Part shown: positions 1-11,590 of the stretch, piece after piece
Layout of the letters: every line of letters begins with the position of its first letter
Numbering within the stretch: position 1 is the first letter of the stretch
Assembly: GCA_015680685.1 (NCBI GenBank)
Contig: MNCI01009318.1
Coordinates: forward strand, 205,362 to 269,361
Source of the DNA: Gnetum montanum
Taxonomy: Eukaryota; Streptophyta; Gnetopsida; Gnetales; Gnetaceae
Direction: 5' to 3'
Length of the DNA stretch: 64,000 nucleotides
The notes under the pieces: generated by a model
What the model was told of the DNA's origin: nothing
The model's input: only the letters and a program-made list of their open reading frames with translations
Databases searched by the model: none
Translations under genes and position numbers: made by a program

Positions 1-2078
1 AGTAGCCTATGAAACAAGATACAATGACATGGAGAAGTATTACCTTACCCTAGTCTTCTCACTAAAGAAGTGAAGGCATTACCTCTTTCATAGCCAGGTT
101 AACATCATTTGCAATAAAAATGTACTCTAAGCTATAACAACGAATATCTATGAAAGTAGTCACATTGTATGATGGAAAGAAATAATAATGAAGTTTGACC
201 TACATTATGTTGTGCAAGCCTTAATGAAAGGTCAAGCAATAGCTGCACAACTCAAGGCTTTACCAGTAAGCGATCAAGCTACCATAGACCCTAAATTCTT
301 GGACAAGCATGTTAGTAGTATTAGCCAAGTTCCTGAAAACTATGAGGCACTCTTGCATTGTGACATAGCTTCAACCTCTTGAGGGGATAGCATTTTTTCT
401 ATTATCATGTTTCCATCTAGGGAGATCTAACCCTTCACACATCGTTTTGCATTTTCTTCCACCAACAACATGGTAGAGTACAAAGGTCTCCTCTAAGGGA
501 TCCTTACAACACATGACCTAGGAATCCAATGCATAGTGATTTGAGGTGATTCTCAACTAGTGGTTAATTAGGTATTAGAGGTTTACACTTTCAAAACATA
601 ACATTTACAACCATACTGTGACCTAGCAAACACCAACTCCAACACTTTGTAGTTGCTAATGTCCAACATGTTCCTTGGACTGAAAATTCCATTACTGACA
701 AACTTGCAACATTATCCCTAAGCATAGCACCTAGCATGTTCAACACATTTTCCACCTTGGTGGTAGATTGCATTGCACCTATCATGCAAACCATTGAAGA
801 TGCATCCATAGCCATAGTTTGCACCACCCACACAAAAGAGTGGTACAGTGATATGAAGGCATACATTCTATAAGGTGAGCTATTGAAACACTTAACTATT
901 GCTCAAAATGATACAATACACAAATGTTCATGGTAGTACATCATTGTAGGTAATAACATGTTATGTTGTGAATCCTATGATGACATACTGCTAACCTATG
1001 TAAGCAAAAATGAAGCAAAAACAATTGTTGAGCTAGTTCACAAAGGAGTATGTAAAGGTCACATAGTACCTATGGAAATGGAAAAAAAATTAGATGGTTA
1101 GGCTACTATTGGCCTTACATGAAAAGCAATTGCATTTGGAGAGTCAAAATATGTGACACTTTTCAATGGCTAGCAACTTAATATATGTGCCACTAACAGA
1201 ATTGCATACAACACAAATCATGTGGCCGTTCCAATGCTAGGGCCTAAACATCATTAGACCCATAATGCCTAAGTCTTTTGTAGGGCATAGCTTCATAATA
1301 ACTGCAATGGAATATTTCACCAAGTGGGTTGAAGCTATTCCCCTTAGGAAGACAACATCACAACAGGTTTGCAAGTTCATGTTAGACAACATAGTGACTC
1401 GTTTCGGCTTCCCCATGATCATAGTAAGGGACAATAGAATGTAGTTTAGTAGCACCAAAACCAAAGCCTTTTGTGAGCACTTTGACATCAAGCACTTCTT
1501 TTCATTACCATACTACCCTTAAGCAAGTGGTCAAGTGGAGGCCACCAACAAGGTTATCATCAACCTTTTCAAGAAGATGCTAAGCAATAGCAAATGATGA
1601 TGGCATGAGAAAAAAGTCTATGCACTTTAGGCATACTACATGATGCATCGAACAACAATAGGTATGATTCCTTATAACCTCATCTATGGATCTGAAGTAG
1701 TCTTTCCACTTAAATTTCAAGTTTCATTGCTCTACATAATCCTCTCAAACTTCATCAATGAAGGTTAAAATAATGAGTTGAGAATTAGACCTTGACTTAA
1801 TAGAGGAGGAGCACATGTGTACGCTTGATTACATTGAATGGTATGAAGAAAAGCAATGGCAAAAGCATTATCACAACCAACATCAATGCCTGATCAAGGA
1901 AGGGGACCTATTCCTCAACGTTGTTTGTGAACCCGTGAAAAAATTCTTAGCCAACTGGGAAGGGCCTTTCCTGGTCACTAAGGCCTATGACAATGGAGCA
2001 TTCAAACTTGCTAATCAAGATGAAAACAAGTTTTCCAGTTCAGTGAACCATTCACACTTGAATTTGTACTATATCTAG
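1..2078 (+). pseudogene. Decayed Tat-type Ty3/gypsy pol (RNase H to integrase C-terminus), element T0
   Basis: Reads in pieces on the plus strand with many stops and frame changes. 188-382 matches the link between the first and second RNase H of T1/T2 (FDLHYVV, KGQAIAAQL). 950-1100 matches the integrase zinc-binding start (ILLTYVS, the counterpart of the T1 GLCGGH stretch). 1255-1800 holds remains of the integrase core (SFVGHSFIITAMEYFTKWV read through stops). 1815-2078 is an open C-terminal piece with LANWEGPFLV, the GPF module seen in T1 and T2. The reverse transcriptase would lie left of the window. T0 is clearly older than T1 and T2 by its decay. Direction is plus, opposite to T1 and T2. 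It is the 3' half of a Tat pol, not a functional gene. Confidence 0.9.
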
Positions 2079-2109
2079 CATGTAGCACCACACATCAATG
2101 AAGCAAGGT

Positions 2110-2530
2110 AAGCACTTGTCCACTATGATGTTAAACTGACATAGCTCATCTGTTATGATATTAAACTAGCACAACTCATTTACTATGATGTTAAACTAGA
2201 ACAACTCATCTAGTATGATGTTAAATTGGTACAAATCATCTACTATGATGTTAAACTGGCACAGCTTGTCTTTGGGTCATGACATTAAACTAGCACAATA
2301 TGGCTGCTACGACTATAAACTGGTAGTCCATCATGACTTTAAACTAGTAGTCCCCCATGACTCTAAAGTGGCACAACACATCCACCAAGATGTTAAACTA
2401 GCATAGAGAAGTCTGCTAGGACTATAAGCTAGCACAACATGGTCTACCAGGACCTTAAATTGGGCCCAATGGTTTGCTAGGACCTTAAATTGATAAAAGC
2501 CATGATCTACCAAGATCTTAAATTGGGTTC
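2110..2530 (+). repeat. Tandem array of about 14 degenerate ~30-bp units after T0 integrase
   Basis: Repeated cores of the form GATGTTAAACTGGC / GACTATAAACTGGT recur about every 28-32 bases directly after the integrase stop. On the opposite strand they read GCCAGTTTAACATC, the same unit found after the integrase of T1 (24460-24897) and T2 (53159-53608). I count about 14 cores. Several units are in frame and give the peptide pattern (Y/H)D.KLA in a short ORF, which I regard as incidental. Confidence 0.88.
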
Positions 2531-3572
2531 GTGGTTAGTCAACAATAACTCTCTCCTTCCTTCTACATCAAGCAATCAAGCACACTCACAATATGATGTG
2601 GCCTTCTACATTTTATCATATATAGTCTATTTGCATTTATGTCTTGTGTGGTTTTTTTGTCTTCTTAGAGTTGTGTTTGTAGGATGATGTCCTAGGCAAT
2701 CATGTAAAGGTGTATCTCATTGCAGTAATAAGTTGCGGCATTGCTCCGATGTGCATGATTGGACTAGTTAAACCTCTCAAGAGTGCATATCCCTATTATC
2801 CCATTATAGCCTACTCACATCTACTCCTATATCTTGATACCCTTTCATTTCCCATGTAGTAAAGATTGCAAGACTTTTTGACACTCATGCGTTGTAACCA
2901 CATGGCATCCTCTTCAAATCAAGCTTCAAACCCCAAGGTGGACATAACATAAATCATTCTGTAGAGAGCCTTTTTTGGCCATTCAAAGTCTTAGTGGATG
3001 TAACATAAATCATCTTGGGGGAAAACCACCTATCATACAAATGCAACGTAGTTTTGCAAATAATAATGCAAACCCCATCTAGTGGCACGCAACTCACTTG
3101 ATGGGAAGCACCTCACAACAAGCATTTAGTAATGTGTAGAGCCCAAAGAAGGTTCATCCCACCAAAAAAAAGAGCAAAAGGAAAAAGTATGTCCCTAAGT
3201 AACCTAGAAGCAAAGCAATTTCACAACTGGCCTAGCCTTGAACCTACACATTGACTCTCTCATAAGAACTCTGACAAGAGGTCAACATTTTTAAGGCCAA
3301 GCCACTTTGGTGCCATGGTCAACATTAGCCATCATGTGCTCGCATCATAACATCTCATTTGCATCTCCTCTTCCCTTTTATGCCTAGCACATCACCTATA
3401 TCTTTTACTCCCACTTCTTACCTACCCTACCATCTATCATGCCACTATCCATAACACTCTTGAGCACAGTGTAGTGACATCTGATCATGCACTAAAGAGC
3501 GATGTTGGTGCCAAGTTTGATGTGGTGTTTTGTTGTACTTTGTTGATGTGTCTTGGGCCACTCCTTTGGATG
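2531..3572. other. 3' noncoding stretch of T0
   Basis: Lies between the unit array and the LTR, as do 23427-24459 in T1 and 52046-53158 in T2. I see no credible coding region and no repeat family that I can name. It is probably the long 3' untranslated region of the element. Confidence 0.5.
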
Positions 3573-3590
3573 TCAATAAAAAGGGACCAA
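3573..3590 (+). promoter_or_regulatory. Polypurine tract of T0
   Basis: The purine-rich stretch TCAATAAAAAGGGACCAA directly precedes the LTR start TGAAACACC. It aligns with CAACAAAGAGGGGCCAA next to the LTR start of T1 and CAACAAAGAGGGGCCAT in T2 (both read on the minus strand). This is the expected primer for plus-strand DNA synthesis. Confidence 0.75.
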
Positions 3591-4860
3591 TGAAACACCA
3601 CCAAATCTAAACTATGGCATCCTAGCTACAAATTTTAGCTAAGTGTTGAGACTATGCTCTCCCTAGGTGGGAGTGTAGTTAGCCACTCATGGAGAGTGTA
3701 GTCAACCTCTCGTGGAGAGCGTAGTCAGTAGGAAGGCTAGTTTTGCAAATTTTTTCTAAGTTTTGACACTACGCTCTCCCTAGATGGGAGCATAGTCAAC
3801 CTCTCATAGAAAGCATAGTCAACAGAAGGCTAGTTTTCGTAAATTTTGCAAAGTGTAGTCAACTCCATAATGTAGTCAACTCTAGAATGTAGTCAACTCA
3901 CCTTTGGCAAGTGTAGTTGGCAAGATACTTCCTTTTTGTATCTCCTTTTTCCCTAAAGTTATAACTACCCTTGACCCCATGTGAGAGCTTGGAGAGCATT
4001 GTTCCATGGAGTGTAGTCTCTTGCTTTCATTTTTTAGGTACCTTATGATATTCTTAGCACACACATGTGGTTGGCAGCATAGTCACAGTCTCAAAGTCTT
4101 GTAGGGTCTAGCAGAGCACAACAAAGTACAACACCACCAACCCCATTGGTACACCACATGAATAGTTACTATGCTGAGCCTAGTCCTAGCTATCCCCTCT
4201 ACCACATGGTAGTCATCGTGCATTTTCTACTAGCCATAGACCTATAAATACCCATGCCCTCAAAGTTTTTAGGGTTGGGAGGAAAAATCAAAGGGTTGGT
4301 AAATCTAAAGAGTGCTTGGAAGAAAAATAAAGGCATTTTTTGAAACCAAGAAGAGGTAAAGTTGCAAACCATTGCATACCCCCATAGCCCAATAGAACAT
4401 CATAGTCAACGGTACATCGTGGCAGCTAACTTGAAAGATACAAACACCTTGGAAAAACACCAGTCTTCATGGCTAGACATCTCAAAGACTGTGACTACAC
4501 TGTAAACTATGCCTATTGTACATTGTGTACCTTCTAATCCCTTTTGGTGTTAACTACGCTCAACCCTAGTTGGGGGTGGTGTTCTACTTCACTCTCTTTC
4601 TCCTTGCATTTTTCACATTTTATTTGCATTTTTGCCTATTTAATCACATATTTACATTGGAACTACACTGGGGAGATGGTTTCCACACATTGACACCATC
4701 AAGTCTACCAAACCTCTTAACTATTTTCACCCCCTTGGGAACCTCTTAACTATGCTCAACCCCACTAACATCATAAACATTGCGAACACTACAAACATTG
4801 TCTACACCCTTAGCACCATCTTCCATCAGCATCATAGCTAACCACGCTGCACCCTCCATT
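3591..4860 (+). repeat. 3' LTR of T0 (right edge approximate)
   Basis: Begins TGAAACACCACCAAATC, matching the LTR starts of T1 and T2 and the solo LTR at 43803. The U3 part (3640-3930) carries repeated TACGCTCTCC and GAGAGCGTAGTCAAC motifs that form inverted pairs around TACGCTC/GAGCGTA. A TATA box follows at 4243. The right edge is uncertain because the sequence runs into the LINE remnant near 4870-4990. No second LTR of this element is in the window. Confidence 0.7.
4243..4250 (+). promoter_or_regulatory. TATA box of T0 LTR
   Basis: TATAAATA in the context CCTATAAATACCC, about 650 bases into the LTR and downstream of the inverted TACGCTC/GAGCGTA cluster. The position fits a U3 promoter. 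Confidence 0.65.
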
Positions 4861-4989
4861 GCATTTGGTAAGTCCTTGTTCGATTAGCCAGATCATCCAA
4901 GGTGCCCCATCTCTACCTCTAGTAGGCCCTCGCATGGATTCGAGATTAAGCTATATGCTCGTGGACCTCAGTGTTCCAGTTGTCGATAT

Positions 4990-7450
4990 TTTCAGTCACT
5001 ACAGAAACCAAGAGCTTTTTCGTGTGAATGCTAATATGTTCATAGGACTTAGTGGGAAAAATATTTTGAAGTCTATGTAGAATTTTTTAAAAAAAGTACT
5101 TATAATAATATTGGTTGGATTGATTTTTGACAGCAAACTACTTGTATAGTTAGAAATTATGCAAGATAGTTTGAAAAGCAATTTGCTAAGCAAAAGTGTC
5201 AATTGAAAGAAGAGCTTGTAGAATTTTGCAAGGAAACACAAATTATTTTAAATCAAAATTCTTTTGATTTTGAAACTCAAAAAGCCTTCACTAAAGCTCA
5301 TTATGCTAAATAATGTTGGAATGCATTTGAAGATAAAAGTACTCTTACTAAAAGATGCATGTTGGCTAGAAATTAAAGATGAACCTTACAAGGAGTTTTT
5401 TAAAAAGGGTCATATACCTAAACTAGAATCATTCCATATAAATAATTTTATCATTGCAGATATTGAGAGTATTAACTATTTTTTAGCAAATCATTTTTCT
5501 TTTATTTTTCCTTTTGAAGGTTTTAGTAAGAAAACATTCAAGTTCTCTAGTATGCATATTCCTTATCTTATAACAAGAGCACATTGAAATATTCTTAAAG
5601 TAGAAATTACAATGGAAGAAATCAAAGTAGCAACTTTTAACTTTGAAAATGATAAAGCTCCATGATTTGATGGTTTCCCAATTGAACTTTTTAAGAAACA
5701 TTGGGACATTATTAGAGATGATCTCTTTCATGTTTTCAACAAAGCTATTAAAAAAGTTTCTCTTGTTAAAAATACTAATAAAGGTGTGATTCATCTTCTT
5801 CTTAAGAATGGAGATCTTTAACATACTGATAATGGAAAGTCTATTACTCTTCTCAACAACACTTATAAAATTTTAAAAGGTTATAGAGGATATCATTAGA
5901 CCTAAGCTAGTTTTGTTAAAGGTAGATATATTTTAACTAATGTTATTACAGCTTGGGAGGGAATGCAGTGGCTTTCTAATACAAATCAAGACATTGATTG
6001 AATAAGTTAGATTATGCTAAAGTTTATGGCAAAAATTTCATTATTTCTTATCTCTGTAAATTCATATTTTGTAATTATTTTATTTGTCTTATTTATATCT
6101 TATTGATGATGCTAATGTTCAAGTTACTACAAATTTTGGGTTAAGTTTCTTCTTTTCTCTTCAGTAATCAATTCATCAAGGTTGTCCTATAACTAAAACT
6201 AATTTTTTATTATTGCTACAAACTTTCTTTCATATAATTTACATTATGATATAAAAATGGAATATCATTAAGGGAGTTTTAATTGATGATCAAGATACGC
6301 ATTGCTTAACATGCACTTTGCATGATTGTATTTTTATGATTAATAATTCTCTACAACATGTTAATATTCTATTAGGTAGATTGAGGATTATTGCATGTTA
6401 TTTGGCTCTCATGTAGATGAACAAAAATCAGTTGTTTATTGTAATGACTATTGATAAGTGGGTTACTCTCAAGCCTTGGAGAACCTTGAAAAAAGATTTT
6501 GTCTTTAAAATTTTAGGAATACCTTTTTCTTTTAAGCCTAATTGAAATATTTTGTGGAATTATATGCCTCATAACATTGAAAAGAAGCTTAATAAATGGA
6601 AGAAAAAAGTTCACTATTGCTTACAAAGGTTTAGTTATTAAACATATGCTTCAATGTATTCATGTTTGTTATTCTAGTTGTTGGGCTTCTTAAAAAACTT
6701 TTTATGATAAGATTGATTGCATTATCCATCATTTTTTTTAGTTTGCTAAGCAACATAGAAAAGGTTTTTCTAAAGTTGCTTGGGATATTTGCACTAGTAG
6801 CAAGGAAGATGATGGACTTAACCTCATTAATCATTATAACCAAAGTGTTCCTCTATAAGCAAAATAGATTGTAAAGTGTATTGATGAATATGATGTTTAG
6901 ATGCTCCTTTTAAGAAATAGTCTTATACAATGAAAACCTAAAAATGATAAACATGGATCTTCTAATAACTTTGTTTGATGTTTTATTTTTCGTTAGGCCA
7001 TTTTTATTCTTGGTTCTTCAATTCTTAAAAAAACTTGGAAAACATGGTGCAAGCTTTAAAACTTTTGGAAAACATGGATAGTATCATATTAGTTTTAAAA
7101 GATAAACTTGAGTAAATTCATCCATGGTGGCTTTCTTTTAATAAAGGAGCTTCAACTACTAATTTTGAAGCAAATGTCGTATCACTATAGTTTCCTATCT
7201 ACATATGCATGATAGATAGATTACATGGAAGAAGGCTTCTAGTCTCTATTGTTTGAATAAAAAAGAAAAAAAAATATTTTGAAAAATTAATTTCTAATTT
7301 TGATAATTTATTTAAAGTTGACAATACTTTGCTTCAAGCTTTTCTAGACATTTTTTTGAAAAGATAGTTGATCTATTTTTTCTTTTAACTTTAAAGTTGC
7401 ATACAAGATTATTACAAAGAAGCATATGAAAGAATTTTAGGAAAAGACAA
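4990..7450 (+). mobile_element. Decayed LINE (L1-type non-LTR retrotransposon), RT region
   Basis: Frames broken by stops read like a plant LINE reverse transcriptase. 5610-5700 gives EEIKVATFNFENDKAP followed by FDGFPIELFKKHW, the usual 'DKAPGPDGF' block of LINE RTs. 5820-5880 gives TDNGKSITLLNNTYKIL, the 'RPISL' block. 6160-6200 gives SIHQGCPITKT, the 'RQGCPLSP' block. 6540-6620 resembles the region before the 'LSLAGR' block. The 5' portion (about 5150-5400) fits the linker between endonuclease and RT. No target duplication or poly-A tail was identified, so the ends are approximate. Not functional. Confidence 0.8.
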
Positions 7451-7831
7451 TGAAATTTTAGGCAGGTGGAGCAGGCGTTAGAGCTCTTGATGAATCTGCG
7501 CCTGAGTGCTACTTTTCGTGAACGGAGAGCAAGCGTCTGTGGATGTGTATACCATCATCCATCCCTGTTGCACGCGCGCGTTTCTAAACATTCAATGATT
7601 TAAACTATGCTTATTCCTACCGGATACAGAAATGTTGGATCCAAGAAGTATTGGTTTTTGTTTCACAAATCATTCGTTCATGGCTTATTCTTCAAACTTC
7701 TAGATTGAACATGCTCTTGAATCAAAGGAGGATTTGAACATGTTCTGGAATCCAAAGCTTAAAAATTATCAGAAAGAATACATGGAATATATATAAAAAG
7801 TTAGAAGTAAAGTCAGATGATCAAAATGATT
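7451..7831. other. Unassigned sequence
   Basis: A GC-richer patch (about 7480-7580) differs in composition from the AT-rich LINE remnant beside it and could be old unique host DNA. I see no gene in it. Confidence 0.3.
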
Positions 7832-7953
7832 CTCTATGTTATAAGAGAGTTCTAATAAGATTAACATTGAAATTTTATTAAACAACTATATGCTCTATGT
7901 TATAAGAGAGTACTAATAAGATTAACATTGAAATTTTATTAAACAACTATGTG
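7832..7953 (+). repeat. 61-bp tandem duplication, two copies
   Basis: CTCTATGTTATAAGAGAG starts at 7832 and again at 7893, giving a period of 61 bases. The copies differ at only a few positions (for example TTCTAAT against TACTAAT), so this is a recent local duplication in otherwise old DNA. Confidence 0.85.
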
Positions 7954-8530
7954 CTATCTCATGGTGGTGGTGGTGGTGGAATGCTAAGTGGTACTAGTGT
8001 TCAACTATTCATCTCAAATTTTGGTCGACCCGAGTTAAGTCAGCCCAACTTTTACTAAAAGCCTCACTTTTTATAGAAAATCAATAGGATTAAGTTGTTT
8101 TTCTAGGTTTTCAAATAAGGCATGATATGAGAATCCCAACTTGATATATTTGGTGATATTTTAAACTATGTATAGTAAAAAAGAGGAACAACAATTAGGT
8201 GCGGCACAAATGCAAATGCTTCTATATCTTTGGATATTACCCAAAGAGATAATTCATAGATATTAAAACATATAATATAGACATTAAAAGGTGGCTTTGA
8301 GTTAATTCTATTTTAAATAACATTGAATGTTACCTAAACAGATAAACTATAAACATTAAAGGGTGGCTTAGAGTCGGTTCTAATTTAAATAAGTTACAAG
8401 AATGATAGTTTACATAGTTTGGGCATAGACTTAGATTAGACAATGAGATTATACCAAAAAGGTTGCTACCTTAGGAAACCTCTGAAAGTAAAATCAAAGA
8501 AAGATTGAGAAAATAATTAAAGAAAGCTAT
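7954..8530. other. Unassigned AT-rich sequence with a diverged internal repeat
   Basis: A (GGT)n-like run lies at about 7965-7980. Between 8230 and 8400, two diverged copies of a roughly 75-base segment share GACATTAAAAGGTGGCTT / AACATTAAAGGGTGGCTT. No coding region is supported. Confidence 0.4.
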
Positions 8531-8534
8531 GTTA

Positions 8535-8855
8535 GGAAACGCCAGCGACACCGGCGACGCGGACGTGGCGTACACGAAGCGAGCGATAACGTGCATCCAC
8601 GGTGGCTCCCGGTGGGCCCGGACCACACCCACGTCGTCGAAGAGCGTCTCGGCGGAGTAGCAGCAGAAGCCGGCGTACTTGGAGTGGCGGTCGCTCATGA
8701 ATGCGTCGTACGTGGTCGCCGTACATGAGTATGTACTTACGCAGATCCGCGTGCAGCGGATTCAGTAACCCTTTCCACCGATCCGAGCCTGCGATCTGTT
8801 TCCATGTTGCAGCGCCAACTATGCTGCTATTCTCTTCATTCTCATTGTCAGCCAT
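8535..8855 (-). pseudogene. Phospholipase A1-II (DAD1-like lipase) 5' exon fragment, frameshifted
   Basis: Read from 8855 leftward, the protein starts MADNENEENSS and continues ATWKQIAGSDRWKGLLNPL, then ADLRKYILMYGD. This is the N-terminal signature of plant class II phospholipase A1 (W..L.G...W.GLLDPL...LR..I..YG). A shift near 8710-8720 moves the frame, after which ATTYDAFMSDRHSKYAGFCC follows (family pattern: TYDAF, SKYAG.CRY), then a piece ending RFVYATSAS (family: K-YVYATS). The lipase catalytic core (GHSLG serine motif) is absent, so this is only the front of the gene. It ends in AT-rich DNA near 8535. Its high GC content contrasts with both sides. It abuts the copia gag at 8972. Family assignment is confident; origin as a relic or captured exon is open. 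Confidence 0.8.
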
Positions 8856-8971
8856 AGTTGTTCCTCTTTTTTTCAGTCCGAGTCTCTGCAGCTTTGAAAC
8901 GCCCGTTTTGCTTCGAATTCGGTGCGTTTATGCAATAACTCTAAATGTCTGCTTGCTGTGCTGGAAAGTTT
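8856..8971 (-). other. Probable 5' leader of the phospholipase fragment
   Basis: Short stretch between the lipase start codon and the first copia gag codons. It has no copia LTR end or primer-binding-site sequence, which is unexpected directly upstream of gag. Confidence 0.3.
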
Positions 8972-9500
8972 AACAGGTTCAACTCTGAATTATGGAAGAT
9001 CAAGATGGAGGCTCTCTTCATTGAAAAGGATCAATACAGTGCAATTTCATAAGTAAAGCCAAATAAGATGTCCGATGNATTGTTGAAGAAACAATTGTAT
9101 GATTGTAAAATGGTTACTACCATTATAGAATACACTGGTCCATCAATTGCAATCGATGAAGGTGAAAATGGATGAGGAAGATCAATGCATCACACTTAGC
9201 TCACTTCCAAATTCATGGAAGACATTTGTGATGCTAATAAGTAATACATCTACTATCTTTATTTTTGATAGTATTGTTGGTCAGTTGTTATCTAAGGAAG
9301 CAAGAAGGAAAACTTCTACTCCTCAAAATGATGTATTATTTATCAAAAATTATATAAAGCCAAAGTTTGTTAAGAGGCCTCAATTTAAGAATAGGCCTCA
9401 AAAATTTGTAAAGAAGCCATCTAAATGCTGGAATTGTGGTAAAGTTGGTCATATAAAGAAAGATTTTAAAGCCCCTCCAAAAAAAGGGCAAAGAGAGTAA
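8972..9500 (+). pseudogene. gag: copia Gag with zinc knuckle
   Basis: The start reads FNSELWKIKMEALF, the copia Gag N-terminal block (family: F..W...M...L). An N at 9078 and a stop interrupt it. From 9147 an open piece reads DQCITLSSLPNSWKTFVM, matching the UBN2/Gag 'LLSSLP.SW' block, and ends with the zinc knuckle CWNCGKVGHIKKDF. The knuckle pattern is CX2CX4HX4C but the last cysteine is replaced by F, so nucleic-acid binding is probably lost. The protease region that should follow is absent or unrecognisable before 9535. Confidence 0.85.
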
Positions 9501-9534
9501 TGTACCAAAAAAATGATGATTTAAATTCAAGTAT

Positions 9535-10210
9535 TGATTTGTGGCATAAAAGAATGGGACATCTTGGTGAAAAGGGACTCAAGGAATTTTACAAGCAAGG
9601 TAAATTTAAGCTTTTAAAAGATTCCTTGGATTTCTATCATCATTGTCTACATGGTAAATAGAGGCATCACATTTTTCAAAAAAGTAATGCTAAATCTCTT
9701 CAAATATTAGAACTAATACATAGTGGTGTATGTGAACTAGTTAAATATATTAAAACAAGTTCTCTTGGAGGTGTTATGTATTATGTTTCTTTTATTGATG
9801 ATTATTCTAGAAAGAGCTGGATCTATTTATTAAAACATAAGTTTGAAGTATTTGGAAAATTCATAGAATTTAAAGCTCGTGTTGAGAATTATTCAAGAAA
9901 GAAAATCAAAATTCTAAGAACTAAAAATAATGAGTTTTGCTCAAATGAATTTAATTCTTTTTGTAAAGAAACATGGCATTCAAAGGAAAAAGATTATTTC
10001 AAGGACTCCTAAACAAAATGGAGTAACAGAGCACTTCAATCAAACATTGATGGAACATGCTAGATGTACACTTAGTGAATCTGATCTTGACAAGCGTTTC
10101 TGGGATGAAGTAGTAATCACTGCATGTTATCTTATCAATAGATCTCCTTCATCAGCACTTGCTGGAAATATTCTAGATGAAGTTTGGAGTGGTCAGTCCA
10201 TTATTTAAAC
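9535..10210 (+). pseudogene. copia GAG-pre-integrase and integrase core
   Basis: 9538-9570 reads DLWHKRMGHLGEKGL, the GAG-pre-integrase zinc-binding block (LWH..LGH). The integrase core follows: HSGVCELVK with C or V where the first catalytic aspartate is expected, then YYVSFIDDYSRKSWIYLLK, then TKNNEFCSNEF where the second catalytic D (usually TDNG.EF) is N. A frameshift near 9960-10010 leads to TPKQNGVTEHFNQTLMEHAR, which holds the catalytic glutamate. The catalytic triad is damaged, so the enzyme is dead. Confidence 0.9.
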
Positions 10211-10734
10211 TATTTAAAGATTTTTGGTTGTGAAGCCTATGTACATGTTCCAAAATCTAATAGGTCCAAATTAGACTCTAAGTCTATCAAATGTATTTTT
10301 CTTGGCTATGGACATGGTGTTAAAGCTTATAAGTTGTATAACCCATAAAATAAAAGGGTTATTTATAGTTAAGATGTTATCTTTAGAGAAAAATGTGGAT
10401 CTATAAAGGAGGAATCTTCAAATATTGAAACTCCTTCAAATGATGTAACTCCTATCTATGTGCCTATTGAAATTAATAATGAAATTTCTAAGGCTCATCC
10501 TCTCTCGGCTAGGGATATTGCCCCTAGAAAATAAGAGGGTGATAGCATGGTAAATGAGGAGAAACAACATGAAGAGGGAGAAACTACTTTAAGTGAAGAT
10601 GAGCTATTAAGATGTTCAACACGTGTAAGAAAATTGCCCTCACATCTAGAAGAATATGTCTTGTTTACCAAAAATAATGAGCCATCAACATATGATGAGG
10701 CATGTTCATCTATGCAAAATGCAAAGTGAAAATA

Positions 10735-11590
10735 GGCAATGGATGCTGAAATGTTATCAATTCACAAAAATAAAACTTGAAAATTAACTAAGCTTCCATC
10801 AAAGAGAAAACCCATTGGAAATAAATGGGTGTACAAAATAAAATATGGGAATCAATACAAAGCACGACTTGTAGCTAAAGGATTTTCTTAAAGAAAGGGG
10901 ATTGATTATGATGAAATCTTCTCTCCAGTAGTAAAATTAACATCCATAAGATCATTGTTGGCTATCACATCTATTTATGATCTTGAACTTAAACAAATGA
11001 ATGTGAAAACAACATTTCTTAATGGTGATGTTGAGGAAGAAATATAAATGCTTCAACTTGAAGGAGATGAAATTAAAAGAAAAGAGCATATGGTGTGTCG
11101 ATTATTAAAATTACTATATGGGCTCAAACAAGCACCAAGGATGTGGAATAGAAAATTTAATGACCACATGATAAATCTTAGCTTTGTTAGAAGTGTTGAA
11201 GACTCTTGTATGTATGTTAAAAATACAAGTGAAAAATATGTTATCTTGCTATTATATGTCAGTGACATATTAATAGTAAGCAATAACATCTAGGATATTC
11301 ATAAGTTAAAACTTTATCTGTCTTCTCAATTTGAGATGAAGGATCTTGGTGCTACAAAAAAACTTTTGGACATGAAAATTGAAAGGGATAGGGATAATAA
11401 AAAGCTTTGGCTTGGACAGTTTGCATATGTTGAAAATATTTTAAAAAGATTTAATATGCATGATTGCAAGTCTATTATTGCACCTTGTGAAATTGGTATT
11501 TGAACTATTAGTTGAACAATGCCCAAAGACAAGTGAAGAAAAAGAGCTCATGGTTAAAATTCCATAAGCTAGTGCTATCGATAGTTTAAT
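10735..11590 (+). pseudogene. copia reverse transcriptase
   Basis: Pieces read KPIGNKWVYKIKYG, then ARLVAKGFS, YDEIFSPVVKLTSIRSLLA and LYGLKQAPRMWNRKF, all standard copia RT blocks. The catalytic YVDD box is replaced by YVSD (in LLLYVSDILI), removing one metal-binding aspartate. Several stops lie between blocks. The span 10211-10734 before it holds the integrase C-terminal region and variable linker (FGCEAYVHVPK, then an acidic stretch ending in the CSTRVRKLPSHL block). Confidence 0.9.

Noticed and set aside
2643-2700. Possible small membrane protein (65 residues, 2490-2687)
   Set aside because: Lies in the T0 array and 3' noncoding stretch, no start context or relative in T1/T2.
5483-5824. 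Minus-strand ORF of 113 residues
   Set aside because: Antisense shadow of LINE RT in AT-rich sequence.
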